Shown here piece after piece: positions 49,728 through 60,478 of a DNA stretch of 64,000 bases (position 1 is the stretch's first letter; each line of letters begins with the position of its first letter). The notes below the pieces were generated by a model that ran no database searches, was not told the origin of the DNA, and saw only the letters and a list, made by a program, of their open reading frames with translations. The DNA lies in the NCBI RefSeq assembly GCF_900114385.1, contig NZ_FOSW01000014.1:62001-126000 (forward strand), written 5' to 3'. The DNA comes from Geodermatophilus ruber (GTDB taxonomy: Bacteria; Actinomycetota; Actinomycetes; Mycobacteriales; Geodermatophilaceae). A program made the position numbers and the translations under genes.

Positions 49728-50375
49728 GTGAGCCGTCCCGTCCTCGTCGTCGACAACTTCGACAGCTTCGTCTACAACCTGGTCCAGTACCTGGGCCAGC
49801 TGGGCGTGCGCTGCATCGTCCGGCGCAACGACGCCGTCACCGTCGACGAGCTGCCCGGTCTCGACGTCGCCGGCGTGCTGCTCTCCCCCGGACCGGGGAC
49901 GCCGGCGGACGCCGGGGTGACCGTGCCGATGGTGCGGGCCGCGGCCGCGGCCGGGACGCCGGTGCTCGGCGTCTGCCTCGGCCACCAGGCGATCGCCGAG
50001 GCCTTCGGGGCGGAGGTGGTCCGTGCGCCCGAACTGCTCCACGGCAAGACCAGCCAGGTGCTGCACTCCGGGGCGGGGGTGCTCGCCGGCCTGCCGTCCC
50101 CGTTCACCGCCACCCGGTACCACTCGCTGGCCGTGGACCGGGCGACGGTGCCCGACGAGCTCGAGGTCACCGGGTCCACGGAGTCGGGGATCGTCATGGC
50201 GCTGCGGCACCGGGAGCTGCCGGTGGAGGGCGTGCAGTTCCACCCCGAGTCGGTGCTCACCGAGGGCGGCCACCGGATGCTCGCCAATTGGCTGTCGGCG
50301 TGCGGCCTGACGCCCGACCCGGCGGCCGTGGCGGCGGCCACGGCCGCCGCCCAGCGGCTCGCAGCGGCCGTCTGA
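49728..50375 (+). CDS. trpG: class I glutamine amidotransferase (TrpG/PabA type)
   Basis: 215 residues. VVDNFDSFVYNLVQYLG at the start, nucleophile C83 in GVCLGHQAIAEAFG, and GVQFHPESVLTEGG at the end: the glutaminase subunit of anthranilate or aminodeoxychorismate synthase. Position equals Rv0013; with no synthase partner nearby the two cannot be separated. GTG 49728 follows GGAGAG. Confidence 0.9.
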   Translation: MSRPVLVVDNFDSFVYNLVQYLGQLGVRCIVRRNDAVTVDELPGLDVAGVLLSPGPGTPADAGVTVPMVRAAAAAGTPVLGVCLGHQAIAEAFGAEVVRAPELLHGKTSQVLHSGAGVLAGLPSPFTATRYHSLAVDRATVPDELEVTGSTESGIVMALRHRELPVEGVQFHPESVLTEGGHRMLANWLSACGLTPDPAAVAAATAAAQRLAAAV

Positions 50376-50390
50376 CCGGTCCCGGTACGA

Positions 50391-50425
50391 CGAAGGGCTC
50401 CTCCCCGATCGGGAGGAGCCCTTCG
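50391..50425. terminator. bidirectional terminator trpG/pknB
   Basis: 15-bp perfect stem (50391-50405 and 50411-50425), 5-nt loop, between convergent genes. Confidence 0.85.
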
Positions 50426-50436
50426 TGCGTCTGAGG

Positions 50437-52227
50437 TCAGTCGAGCAGACCCGGCATGCCCTCCTGGTTGAGCCCCGCGGTCGGGGTGGCCGTGGGGGTC
50501 GGCGTGGGCGTGGGGGTCGGGGTGGGGGTGGCCGGCGGCGTGGTCTCCGTCGAGGGCACCGGGACGGCGACCAGCAGCACGATCTCGTCGCCGGCGGCGG
50601 CCTGGTTGCCGGCGCCCGGCTCGGTGCCGACCGCCTCGCCGGGGGCGACGTCGTCGCTCTCGGAGTTCTGCACGGTGATGTTGGTGAAGCCGGCGTCGGC
50701 GAGGATGCGCCGCGCGGTCTCCGCGTCCTGTCCCCGCACGTCGGGGATCTCCACGTCGCCGTCGGAGACCTGCAGCGTGATCCGGGTGGCCGGATCCACC
50801 TGCTCGCCCTGGCCGGGGTTCACGTCGACCACCTCACCCTCGGGCTCGGCCGAGTCCACCTGGGTGGTGTCGACGCTGCTGAAGCCGGCGTTCTCGAGCG
50901 CGGTGCGGGCGTCGTCGACGTCCAGGCCCTTCACCGGCGGGACGGTGATCGTGTCCACGCCGCCACCCACCACGAGGTCCACCTTGCTGTCGGGGTCGAC
51001 CTGCGCGCCGCCGGCCGGGTTGGTGCTGAGCACCCGGCCCTCCTCCGCCTCCGTGCTCGGCTGGACGCTCACGTCCCCGACGGTCAGCCCGGCCTCGGTG
51101 AGCGCGGCCCGCGCGTCGTCCTCCAGCTCGCCGGTGACGTCGGGCACCGCGATCTGCGCGACCGCGGGCGGCTCCTCCTCGCCGCCGCCGCCCAGCAGCA
51201 GGACGGCGGTGAGGACCCCGCCGAGGAGTACCAGCGCGCCGACGACGGCGGCGATGACCCGGTTGCGCCTGCGCCGGCGGCCGGGGTGGTCGTCGGCGTC
51301 CCAGTCGCCCTCGGGGTAGCCGGCGGGGGCGGCGCCGAGGATCGTCGTCTTCTCGGCGTCGTTCATGACCGGGGTGGCCTCGACCCGCTGGCCGGCCAGG
51401 GCCCGCAGCAGGTCGTTGCGCATGTCCGCGGCCGACTGGTAGCGGTTGGCCGGGTTCTTGCTCATCGACTTGAGCAGGATCGCGTCCAGCTCCGGCGGGA
51501 TGGCCGGGTTGATCGACGACGGCAGCCGCGGGTCCTCCCGCACGTGCTGATAGGCCACCGCGACCGGGGAGTCGCCGGTGAACGGCGGCGCCCCGGTGAC
51601 CAGCTCGTAGAGCAGGCAGCCCACCGAGTACACGTCGGAGCGGGCGTCGACGCCCTCGCCGCGGGCCTGTTCCGGGGACAGGTACTGCGCGGTGCCGATG
51701 ACCGCGGCGGTGGAGGTCATCGTGGCGGCGGAGTCGGAGACCGCCCGGGCGATGCCGAAGTCCATCACCTTGACCCCGCCCTGGGGCGTGATCATCACGT
51801 TCCCGGGCTTCACGTCCCGGTGAACGATGCCGTTGCGGTGGCTGAAGTCGAGGGCGCCGCAGATGTCGGCGGCCAGGCTCATCGCCCGCTCCGGGGAGAG
51901 CACCCCCTCGCTGCGCAGCACGTCGCGCAGCGTCTGGCCCTCGACGTACTCCATGACGATGTACGGAGTGGCGCCGTTCGCCGTCCGGTCCTCGCCGGTG
52001 TCGTACACCGCGACGATCGCCGGGTGGTTGAGCGAGGCGGCGGCCTGCGCCTCCCGGCGGAACCGGACCTGGAAGGAGGGGTCCCGGGCCAGGTCGCTGC
52101 GCAGCACCTTGACCGCCACCTCGCGGCCCAGCCGAAGGTCCCGGCCCCGGTGCACCTCGGCCATGCCCCCGCGCCCCAGCACCCCGCCGATCTCGTAGCG
52201 CTCACCGAGCACCTGCGGCGTGGTCAT
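50437..52227 (-). CDS. pknB: Ser/Thr protein kinase PknB with three PASTA domains
   Basis: 596 residues: an intracellular kinase (about 10-275) with GRGGMAEV, K40, HRDVKPGN and DFGIA; a juxtamembrane basic stretch; one membrane helix (about 328-352); three PASTA repeats (about 358-555; IAVPDVTG, ITVPPVKG, VEIPDVRG). Mycobacterial PknB has four. The tail is a (TP)n run. PASTA domains sense muropeptides or lipid II; substrates include CwlM, the FHA proteins and MurJ-linked pseudokinase in mycobacteria. Last gene of the fhaA-pknB cluster. Confidence 0.96.
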   Translation of the reverse strand: MTTPQVLGERYEIGGVLGRGGMAEVHRGRDLRLGREVAVKVLRSDLARDPSFQVRFRREAQAAASLNHPAIVAVYDTGEDRTANGATPYIVMEYVEGQTLRDVLRSEGVLSPERAMSLAADICGALDFSHRNGIVHRDVKPGNVMITPQGGVKVMDFGIARAVSDSAATMTSTAAVIGTAQYLSPEQARGEGVDARSDVYSVGCLLYELVTGAPPFTGDSPVAVAYQHVREDPRLPSSINPAIPPELDAILLKSMSKNPANRYQSAADMRNDLLRALAGQRVEATPVMNDAEKTTILGAAPAGYPEGDWDADDHPGRRRRRNRVIAAVVGALVLLGGVLTAVLLLGGGGEEEPPAVAQIAVPDVTGELEDDARAALTEAGLTVGDVSVQPSTEAEEGRVLSTNPAGGAQVDPDSKVDLVVGGGVDTITVPPVKGLDVDDARTALENAGFSSVDTTQVDSAEPEGEVVDVNPGQGEQVDPATRITLQVSDGDVEIPDVRGQDAETARRILADAGFTNITVQNSESDDVAPGEAVGTEPGAGNQAAAGDEIVLLVAVPVPSTETTPPATPTPTPTPTPTPTATPTAGLNQEGMPGLLD

Positions 52228-52360
52228 CGGAGGTCCTCTCGGGCGGTGCGGGGCGGCGTCCAGCGGGCACGGGGATGCGCGGGAGCGCGGCGGACGGGCG
52301 GGCCGGCGGGCAGCCTAACCGCTGGAGCGGCCGCATCCCGGGCGGCGCGAGCGGGCGGGA

Positions 52361-54133
52361 TCACTCGCTCTGCCCCTGCGGCGCCTGCTCCCCGCCCTCG
52401 CCCGGCTGGCCGGGCAGCACGGTGCCCGTGGCCGTCGGGCTCCCGGGCAGGGTCGTGGTCGGCGCCGGGGGCTCGCTGGTGGTCGGTGTCGGTGCGGCGC
52501 TGGTCGGTGTCGGTGCGGCGCTGGTGGGTGTCGGTGCGGCGCTGGTGGGTGTCGACGGGGCGCTGGTCGTCGGCGCCGCGGGCTCCTCCTCGTCCGTGCC
52601 GCCCCCGCCGTCGTCCTGCCCGGTGTCGGGGGTGAAGTCGTCCGGCGCGACGAACAGGATCACCGTGTCGCCCCGGCTGAGCTCGCCTCGCACCGGGTCG
52701 GTGGTGACGACGTCGCCCTCGTCCAGCGCGATGCCGGCCGCGCGGACCTGGTCCTCGTCGGCCTGCTCCTGGGTGACCAGCAGCCCCTGACCTTCCAGCT
52801 CGGCCTGGACCTCGTCGGCGTTGCGGCCGGCCAGCGCCGCCGCGTCGATGCTGACCGTCCCGCCCGGCGTCGTGGCCGCGCTGGTCGCCGGCGCGGTGGT
52901 GCGGTCCGGCGTCGTGGTCCCGGCGTCGTCGCCGCGGAGGGCCAGCCAGGTCCCCCCGGCGAGCAGGGCCAGCAGCACCAGCGCGGCGACCAGCCAGGCC
53001 CAGCGGCGCCGGCCCCCGCGGCCGCGCGTGCCGTGCCGACCAACCCGGCCGCCTCCGCCGTCCCCGGACGGCGGGCCGGACCAGCCGTCCCCGTCGTCCT
53101 GGGCGCGCTGCAGCGGGGGCATGGTGCGCGGCGCCGTCCCCGGCCCCCCGGCCGGGGCCATGCCCAGGACCTGGGTGCGGTTGCCGCCGAGGTCCTCCAC
53201 CAGCTCGGTGCGGGCGGTGGCCGAGCCATCGCCGTGCCCGGCCGGCGTGGTGGTCGGGCCGCCTGCGGCCACGGGCCCGGCGGCGAGCCCGTGGCCGGAG
53301 GCCACCGAGCGGATGGCGGCGGCGAACGCGGCGCCGTCGGCGAACCGGTCGGCGGGGTCCTTGGCCAGCGCCCGCTCGATCAGCAGCCGCACCGCGGGCG
53401 GCACGTGCGCCGGCAGCGGCGGCGGCGGCCGGTTGATGTGGGCGAGCGCGACGGCCACCTGGGAGGTGCCGTCGAACGGGCGGCCACCCGTGAGGCACTC
53501 GTAGCCGACGACGCCGAGGGAGTAGACGTCGGAGGCGGCGGTGACATCGAACCCCTGCGCCTGCTCCGGCGACAGGTACTGCGCGGTGCCGACGACCATG
53601 CCGGTGCGGGTCAGCGGGGTGGCGTCCCGGGCCCGGGCGATGCCGAAGTCGGTCAGCTTCACCACGCCGTCCGGGCGCACGATCAGGTTCCCCGGCTTGA
53701 TGTCGCGGTGGACGACGCCGGCGCGGTGCGCCGCCGACAGCCCGTCGGCGGCCTGACCGAGGACGTGCAGCGTCCAGTCGACGGGGAGCGTGCCCTCCTC
53801 GTGGAGGATCGTGACCAGCGGCTTGCCCTCGACCAGTTCCATGACGAGGAACGCCAGCCGCTGATCCGGGAGCCGCTCGTCCTCGGTGGTCTCGCCGTAG
53901 TCGTAGACCGAGGCGATGTTGGGGTGGCTCAGCGCCGCGGTGTGCCGGGCCTCGTTGCGGAAGCGCGCCACGAAGCTCGGGTCGCCGGTGAACTCGCTGC
54001 GCAGCACCTTCGCGGCGACGACGCGGTCGAGCACCCGGTCGCGGGCCCGCCACACCTCGCCCATGCCGCCGGTGGCGATGGGGGCGGTGATCTCGTAGCG
54101 GCCGGCGAGGACGGTGCCGGTGGACAACGCCAT
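52361..54133 (-). CDS. pknA: Ser/Thr protein kinase PknA-like
   Basis: 590 residues. Kinase domain (about 12-275) with ATGGMGEV, K42, HRDIKPGN and DFGIA, all intact. One membrane helix (about 370-390) follows a Gly-rich linker. The outside part has a single PASTA-like segment (SIDAAALAGRNADEVQAELE) and a long Thr/Pro/Ala-rich tail. Mycobacterial PknA is shorter and lacks a PASTA domain. The start overlaps the pbpA stop by one base. Confidence 0.93.
   Translation of the reverse strand: MALSTGTVLAGRYEITAPIATGGMGEVWRARDRVLDRVVAAKVLRSEFTGDPSFVARFRNEARHTAALSHPNIASVYDYGETTEDERLPDQRLAFLVMELVEGKPLVTILHEEGTLPVDWTLHVLGQAADGLSAAHRAGVVHRDIKPGNLIVRPDGVVKLTDFGIARARDATPLTRTGMVVGTAQYLSPEQAQGFDVTAASDVYSLGVVGYECLTGGRPFDGTSQVAVALAHINRPPPPLPAHVPPAVRLLIERALAKDPADRFADGAAFAAAIRSVASGHGLAAGPVAAGGPTTTPAGHGDGSATARTELVEDLGGNRTQVLGMAPAGGPGTAPRTMPPLQRAQDDGDGWSGPPSGDGGGGRVGRHGTRGRGGRRRWAWLVAALVLLALLAGGTWLALRGDDAGTTTPDRTTAPATSAATTPGGTVSIDAAALAGRNADEVQAELEGQGLLVTQEQADEDQVRAAGIALDEGDVVTTDPVRGELSRGDTVILFVAPDDFTPDTGQDDGGGGTDEEEPAAPTTSAPSTPTSAAPTPTSAAPTPTSAAPTPTTSEPPAPTTTLPGSPTATGTVLPGQPGEGGEQAPQGQSE
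52500..52562. repeat. 21-bp tandem repeat in pknA
   Basis: Three 21-bp units beginning CTGGT (52500, 52521, 52542), with a fourth, 24-nt related unit before (52476). They encode PTPTSAA repeats in the PknA extracellular tail; copy number could vary between strains. Confidence 0.8.
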
Positions 54134-55578
54134 CAGCCGCCCTGCCCCTCGAGGTAGGCCCGCATGACCTCGCGGGCGATCGGCGCGGACGTGTCGCCGC
54201 CGGTGCCCCCGCCGTTGGCCACGAAGACCGCGACGGCGATCTGCGGGTCGTCGGCGGGCGCGAACCCGATGAACCAGTTGTGGTCGGGGACCCCCTCGGC
54301 CACCTGGGCGGTGCCGGTCTTGCCGGCGACCTCGACGCCCGGGATGCGGGCCGCGCGCCCGCTTCCGTTGGCCACGACGCTGGTCATCATCTCGGTGAGC
54401 TGCTCGGCGACCTCGGGGGAGACCGGCTCACTGAGCTCCTCCGGGTCGGTCTGGTCCAGCACGCTCAGGTCGGGGGCGCGCAGCTGGTCGACCAGATAGG
54501 GGTTCATGAGCGTGCCGTCGTTGGCCACGGCGGCGGCGATCATCGCCGCCTGCAGCGGGGTCATCCGCACGTCCTGCTGGCCGATCGAGCTGACCCCGAG
54601 CTGGGCGTCGTTCTCCGGGTCACCCATGCTGCTGGGCGCCACCGGCAGGGGGATCTGCCGGCCCTCGCCGTCCATCCCGAACGCCTCGGCCATCTCGCGT
54701 ACCCGGTCCTCACCCAGGTCGATGCCGAGCTGGGCGAACGCGGTGTTGCAGGAGATGGTGAGGGCGTCGATCAGCGTCTGCTCGCCGGTGCTGCTGCACG
54801 AGGACCCGCCGAAGTTCTCCAGCGTGGTGGAGGTGCCGGGCAGGGTGAGCGTGTCGGGGGCGGGGATGACGCTGTCGGGCGTGTAGCCGTTGGCCAGGGC
54901 CGCGGCGGCCACGATCACCTTGAACACCGACCCCGGCGGGTAGTTGTCGCCGATCGCCCGGTTGAGCCGCGGGTCGTGCTCGCTCGCCTCGAGCTCCGCA
55001 GCGTAGTCGCGGATCGCCTGCGGGTCGTGGCTGGAGAGCTGGTTCGGGTCGAAGGACGGCGTGCTGGCCAGGCCCAGCACCGCGCCGGTCGACGGGTCGA
55101 GGGCCGCCACCGCACCGGTGACGCCCTCCAGCTCGGCCATCGCGGTCTCCTGCACCGCGGGGTCGAGGGTGACGACGACGTCGCCGCCGGCGGGGTCCCG
55201 GCCGGTGAACAGGTCGGCCAGCCGGCGGAAGGTCAGCCGGGGGTCGGAGCCGGCCAGGATCTCGTTCTCCGCGCGCTCGAGTTGGGTGTTGCCGTACACG
55301 AGCGAGTAGTAGCCGGTGACCGGCGCGTACACGGGGCCCTGCGGGTACTGGCGCAAGTAGGTGAGCCGGCCGTCGGTGGGCACCGACAGCGCCACCTCGG
55401 TGCCGTCGACGACGATCGAGCCGCGTTCCCGGTCGTACTCCTCGGCCAGCACGCGGGTGTTGGAGGGATCGTTGCGCAGCTCGTCGGAGCGCACGACCTG
55501 GATGTAGTTGACGTTGACGATCAGCAGCGTGAAGAGCACGAGCACGCTGATCGCCACGCGGCGCAGGGGAGCGTTCAC
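54133..55578 (-). CDS. pbpA: penicillin-binding protein PbpA (class B transpeptidase)
   Basis: 481 residues: an N-terminal signal-anchor (VAISVLVLFTLLIVNVNYIQ), a PBP dimer-like region and a transpeptidase domain with SxxK in PPGSVFKV, SCN in LTISCNTAF and KTG in AGKTGTAQV. Crosslinks peptidoglycan in elongation or septation with its RodA partner immediately upstream (4-nt overlap). Confidence 0.95.
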   Translation of the reverse strand: MNAPLRRVAISVLVLFTLLIVNVNYIQVVRSDELRNDPSNTRVLAEEYDRERGSIVVDGTEVALSVPTDGRLTYLRQYPQGPVYAPVTGYYSLVYGNTQLERAENEILAGSDPRLTFRRLADLFTGRDPAGGDVVVTLDPAVQETAMAELEGVTGAVAALDPSTGAVLGLASTPSFDPNQLSSHDPQAIRDYAAELEASEHDPRLNRAIGDNYPPGSVFKVIVAAAALANGYTPDSVIPAPDTLTLPGTSTTLENFGGSSCSSTGEQTLIDALTISCNTAFAQLGIDLGEDRVREMAEAFGMDGEGRQIPLPVAPSSMGDPENDAQLGVSSIGQQDVRMTPLQAAMIAAAVANDGTLMNPYLVDQLRAPDLSVLDQTDPEELSEPVSPEVAEQLTEMMTSVVANGSGRAARIPGVEVAGKTGTAQVAEGVPDHNWFIGFAPADDPQIAVAVFVANGGGTGGDTSAPIAREVMRAYLEGQGG

Positions 55579-56995
55579 GACTGGACTACCTCGGTGGGGG
55601 CGTCACCCAGCGCCGTCCGGGGCGGGGTGACCGGTGGGGCCGGGCGGCGGGCGGCGTCGCTGATCCGCACGAGGATCGCCACCAGGGCGAAGTTCGCGAC
55701 CAGGGAGGACCCGCCGTAGGCGAGGAACGGGGTGGTCAGCCCGGTCAGCGGCAGCAGGCCGGTGACCCCGCCGAGGACGACGAAGACCTGCCAGGCGAGG
55801 GCGAAGGAGAGGCCGGCGGCCAGCAGCTTGCCGAAGGCGTCGCGGACGATCAGCGACGTGCGCAGCCCGCGCTCGACCAGCACCAGGTAGACGATGATCA
55901 CCGCCACCAGGCCGAACAGGCCCAGCTCCTCGCCGATCGCCGCGGCGATGAAGTCGCTCTTGGCCACCGGCACCTGGTCGGGGCGGCCGCCGCCGAGCCC
56001 GGCGCCGAACAGCCCGCCGGTGCCCAGGCCGAACAGCGACTGGACCAGCTGGTAGCCGGCGCCGTCGCGGTAGGCGAAGGGGTCCAGCCAGGTGTCCACG
56101 CGCGCCTGCACGTGGCCGAAGATCTGGTACGCGAGCAGCGCCCCACCGGCGAACAGACCCAGGCCGATGAGCAGCCAGCTGGCCCGTTCGGTGGCGACGT
56201 AGAGCATCACCACGAAGATGCCGAACAGCAGCAGCGAGCTGCCCAGGTCGCGCTCGAACACCAGGACGAGGATCGACAGCGCCCAGGCCACCAGGACCGG
56301 CCCGAGGTCCCGGCCGCGCGGCAGCTCGATCCCGGCGACCCGGCGGCTGGCCAGCGCGAGCACGTCCCGCTTGTCGACCAGATAGGCCGCGAAGAACACG
56401 ATCAGGCAGATCTTGGCGAACTCGCCGGGCTGGATGCTGAACCCGGCGAGCCGGATCCAGATCTTGGCGCCGTTGACCTCCGAGATCGACGAGGGCAGCA
56501 CCGCGGGCAGGGCCAGCAGCACCAGGCCGATCAGGGCGAGGGTGTAGGCGAACCGGGACAGCAACCGGTGGTCGCGCAGCACGACCAGCACCGCGACGAA
56601 CAGCAGCACACCCACCGTGGCCCACATCAGCTGGACGGGGGCGTCCTCCCGGGTGACGGTGCTGTCGACCTGCTCGGCGGCGAGGTCGAGCCGGTGGATC
56701 ACCGCCAGGCCGAGGCCGACCAGCAGGGCGACCGCGGGCAGCAGCAGCGGGTCGGCGTAGGGGGCGAACTTCCGGACCACGAGGTGCGCGACCACCCACA
56801 GCGCGGTGATCCAGCCGCCGAAGGTGAGCATGTCCGGCCGCAGCGACCCGGTGATCGTCAGGTCGACGATGGCCTGCGCGACCAGGGTGATGAAGAGGGC
56901 GAAGCCGAGCAGGGCGAGCTCGGTGCCGCGCCGCTTGGGCGGGGGCGGGGTCGCGCCCGGCGCGGCCGCCCGGGGATCGGTCGACGGGGTGCCGC

Positions 56996-56999
<4 letters not shown>
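55575..56999 (-). CDS. rodA: SEDS peptidoglycan polymerase RodA/FtsW
   Basis: 474 residues, about 10 membrane helices. SEDS motifs: NGAKIWIRLAGFSIQPGEFA, FERDLGSSLLLFGIF and the C-terminal TPFLAYGGSSLVANF. Glycosyltransferase that polymerises lipid II, paired with PbpA. ATG 56999 overlaps the pstP stop (ATGA). Confidence 0.95.
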
Positions 57000-58414
<1,415 letters not shown>

Positions 58415-58469
58415 CCGATCGTGCTTCCGGTGAGGCGAGCGCTTGCCACGGCGGTCAGGAACACGGCGG

Positions 58470-58931
58470 TCATGAGCGCAGCTCCAGGGCCGTCTGGCCG
58501 ATGCGGATCGGCTGGCCCGGGGCCACCAGCAGGGGCCCCTGGACGCGCTGCTGGTCGAGGTAGGTCCCGTTGGTGGACCCGAGGTCCTCGACGTACCACT
58601 GCCCGCTCCGGTTGGTCAGCCGGGCGTGCCGGGAGCTGGCGAAGTCATCGGTGAGCACCAGGGTGGAGTCGTCGGCGCGACCGATGAGGATGGGCTGCTC
58701 GCCGAGGGTGATCTTGGTCCCGCTGAGCGGGCCGGCGGTGACGACGAGCGTCTTCGGCCCGCGGTTCTTCTTCCGGCCCCCGGCCGCCGCGCGGGGCGGC
58801 ACCGAGGCCACGCGCCCGGCCCGGCCACCGAACAGGTCGGCACGCACCACCCGGAACGCCGCGAAGATGAACAGCCACAGCAGCAGGAGGAAGCCGAAGC
58901 GGAAGATCTGCAGGACGATCTCGGCCGTCAC
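58470..58931 (-). CDS. fhaB: FHA domain membrane protein FhaB (FipA)
   Basis: 153 residues: a single N-terminal helix (FRFGFLLLLWLFIFAAFRVV), basic linker, C-terminal FHA domain (about 65-150; ILIGRADDSTLVL, SSRHARL, GSTNGTYLD). It binds phospho-Thr on kinase substrates and anchors division proteins. GTG start; precedes pstP by 55 nt. Confidence 0.93.
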   Translation of the reverse strand: MTAEIVLQIFRFGFLLLLWLFIFAAFRVVRADLFGGRAGRVASVPPRAAAGGRKKNRGPKTLVVTAGPLSGTKITLGEQPILIGRADDSTLVLTDDFASSRHARLTNRSGQWYVEDLGSTNGTYLDQQRVQGPLLVAPGQPIRIGQTALELRS

Positions 58932-58950
58932 GGAATCACCTCGACCGGCT

Positions 58951-59763
58951 TCACGCGCCGTCCTGCCGGTAGACCAGCACCGAGTGGCCGATGCGGATGA
59001 CGTCCCCGTCCGACAGCGGCTGGCGGGTGATCCGCCGGCCGTTGACCAGGGTGCCGTTGGTCGAGCCGAGGTCCTCGGCGATCGCCGTGGCGCCGTCCAG
59101 GACCACGTCCACGTGTTTGCGGCTGACTCCGGTGTCGGGCAACCGGATGTCGGCGTCGGTGCCCCGGCCGATGATGTTGCGGCCGTTGGTCAGCTCGTGC
59201 CGCGTGCCGGGGCCGTCGACGAGCAGCACGTGCGTGATGCCCGGCTTGCTGCCCGCGCGCCCCACCACCGAGGGGCTCTGGCGGCCGGTGTCGGTGGCCA
59301 CCCGGCCGCGCAGCGGCGGCAGCGGCGGAACCCCTGATCCGCCGGTCGCCGGCGGGACGGCGAGGGCCTCGGCCCGAGGGGCCGGCCGGGCTGGGTCGGC
59401 CACGTGGGAGCCGACCTCGAAGACGCCGGTGCGCAGCTCCTCGTCCCGATCGAGCCGCACCTGGACCTCGCCGAAGACCTGGTAGCCCTCGGCCTCGATG
59501 TGCTCGGACACCATGTCGGCGAGCCGGGCGGCCAGTTCCTCGGACCACTCGGCGAGGTTGTCGTAGTCGGTCGGCCCCAGCCGGACGTCGTACACGTTGG
59601 GCGCCAGAACACGCCCCTCCCCGAGGACGGAGCGCTGCTCGTCGGCCTCGCGGGTCAGGGCCTTGGCGATCTCGGCAGGGTGCACCTTGCCCTTGAAGAT
59701 GCGGGCGAAGGCGACTCCGACCATGCCCTCGAGGCGTCGTTCGAAGCGCTGCAGCACGCCCAC
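58951..59763 (-). CDS. fhaA: FHA domain protein FhaA
   Basis: 270 residues. N-terminal DUF3662 (VLQRFERRLEGMVGVAFARI, KGKVHPAEIAKAL and ELRTGVFEVGS region), Pro/Arg linker (about 125-180) and C-terminal FHA domain (GRGTDADIRLPDTGVSRKH, GSTNGTLVNGR). In mycobacteria FhaA binds the phosphorylated MviN pseudokinase and restrains peptidoglycan synthesis; here that pseudokinase is encoded at 11156. GTG 59763 has GGGAG upstream; longer in-frame starts cross low-complexity sequence. Confidence 0.94.
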   Translation of the reverse strand: MGVLQRFERRLEGMVGVAFARIFKGKVHPAEIAKALTREADEQRSVLGEGRVLAPNVYDVRLGPTDYDNLAEWSEELAARLADMVSEHIEAEGYQVFGEVQVRLDRDEELRTGVFEVGSHVADPARPAPRAEALAVPPATGGSGVPPLPPLRGRVATDTGRQSPSVVGRAGSKPGITHVLLVDGPGTRHELTNGRNIIGRGTDADIRLPDTGVSRKHVDVVLDGATAIAEDLGSTNGTLVNGRRITRQPLSDGDVIRIGHSVLVYRQDGA

Positions 59764-59963
59764 AGTCGCTCCCTTGCGCTCGTCGGACGGCTCGAATGCC
59801 TCCGACGATCGTAGCCGGGCGCCGCACCCGTGACCGGCCAGCGGCGTCACGACGCTCTCCGCGCGCCGCGCGGGCCGGTGACCGGCGGAAAAGCCGGAGG
59901 TCGGGGGATCCCCCACCCCGCTGCGGACAGCGGCGGGTGGGCTGCTACTGTTTTCCCTCGCCA

Positions 59964-60049
59964 GGGCAAGTGGCGGAATGGCAGACGCGCACGGTTCAGG
60001 TCCGTGTGTCCGGAAGGACGTGGGGGTTCAACTCCCCCCTTGCCCACCA
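59964..60049 (+). tRNA. leuT: tRNA-Leu (CAG anticodon)
   Basis: 86 nt with long variable arm; acceptor GGGCAAG/CTTGCCC, anticodon CAG at 59997-59999 in TTCAGGT, and CCA encoded at 60047-60049. Matches leuT next to fhaA in mycobacteria. Confidence 0.96.
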
Positions 60050-60478
60050 CGCACTGGGGAATCCCCAGGGCTCCCAGCCGGTGGTCACCGGCCCCCGGGA
60101 GGCGACGAGCGCCCCCGGGGAGCAACGGTCCACGACCGGCAACGATCCGCACGCCTCCGCCGCGATGGCCCCGTCCGCGACCGCATCCTGCGGTCCGCTC
60201 GGGACGGCGCCGACCGCGTCGGCCAGGCCGCCACGATCGACGGGCAGAACCGGATCAATCTGGGCAAGCTGCTCGGCCCCCTGATTCGGGCATCGGATCG
60301 CCTGAAACGGCGTGGGCCGTTCGAAGGGGTCGTACCGCCGGCAAGGGCGGCGCGACGTCCGTGGAGGCTCACCGCTTCGAGTGAGTCCCCCGACCGATGA
60401 ATCTTCCTCCGCTCAAGGGCACGGCAGGCCTTGACGAAACGTGATCGGGCCGGATCCGTCGACAGCAAGGGAGCTGTG
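60050..60478. other. spacer tRNA-Leu to GGDEF-EAL gene
   Basis: About 430 bp. A small palindrome TGGGGA-A-TCCCCA (60055-60067) follows the tRNA and may terminate it. A frame at 60165-60400 reads DGADRVGQAATIDGQNRINL and on with no clear start; it has plausible composition but no recognisable family, so I do not call a gene. Confidence 0.4.

Noticed and set aside
50440..50540. Short TG/CA-type tandem repeat resembling a microsatellite or CRISPR-like pattern
   Set aside because: It is the Thr-Pro codon run of the PknB tail; no CRISPR repeat-spacer structure is present anywhere in the window.
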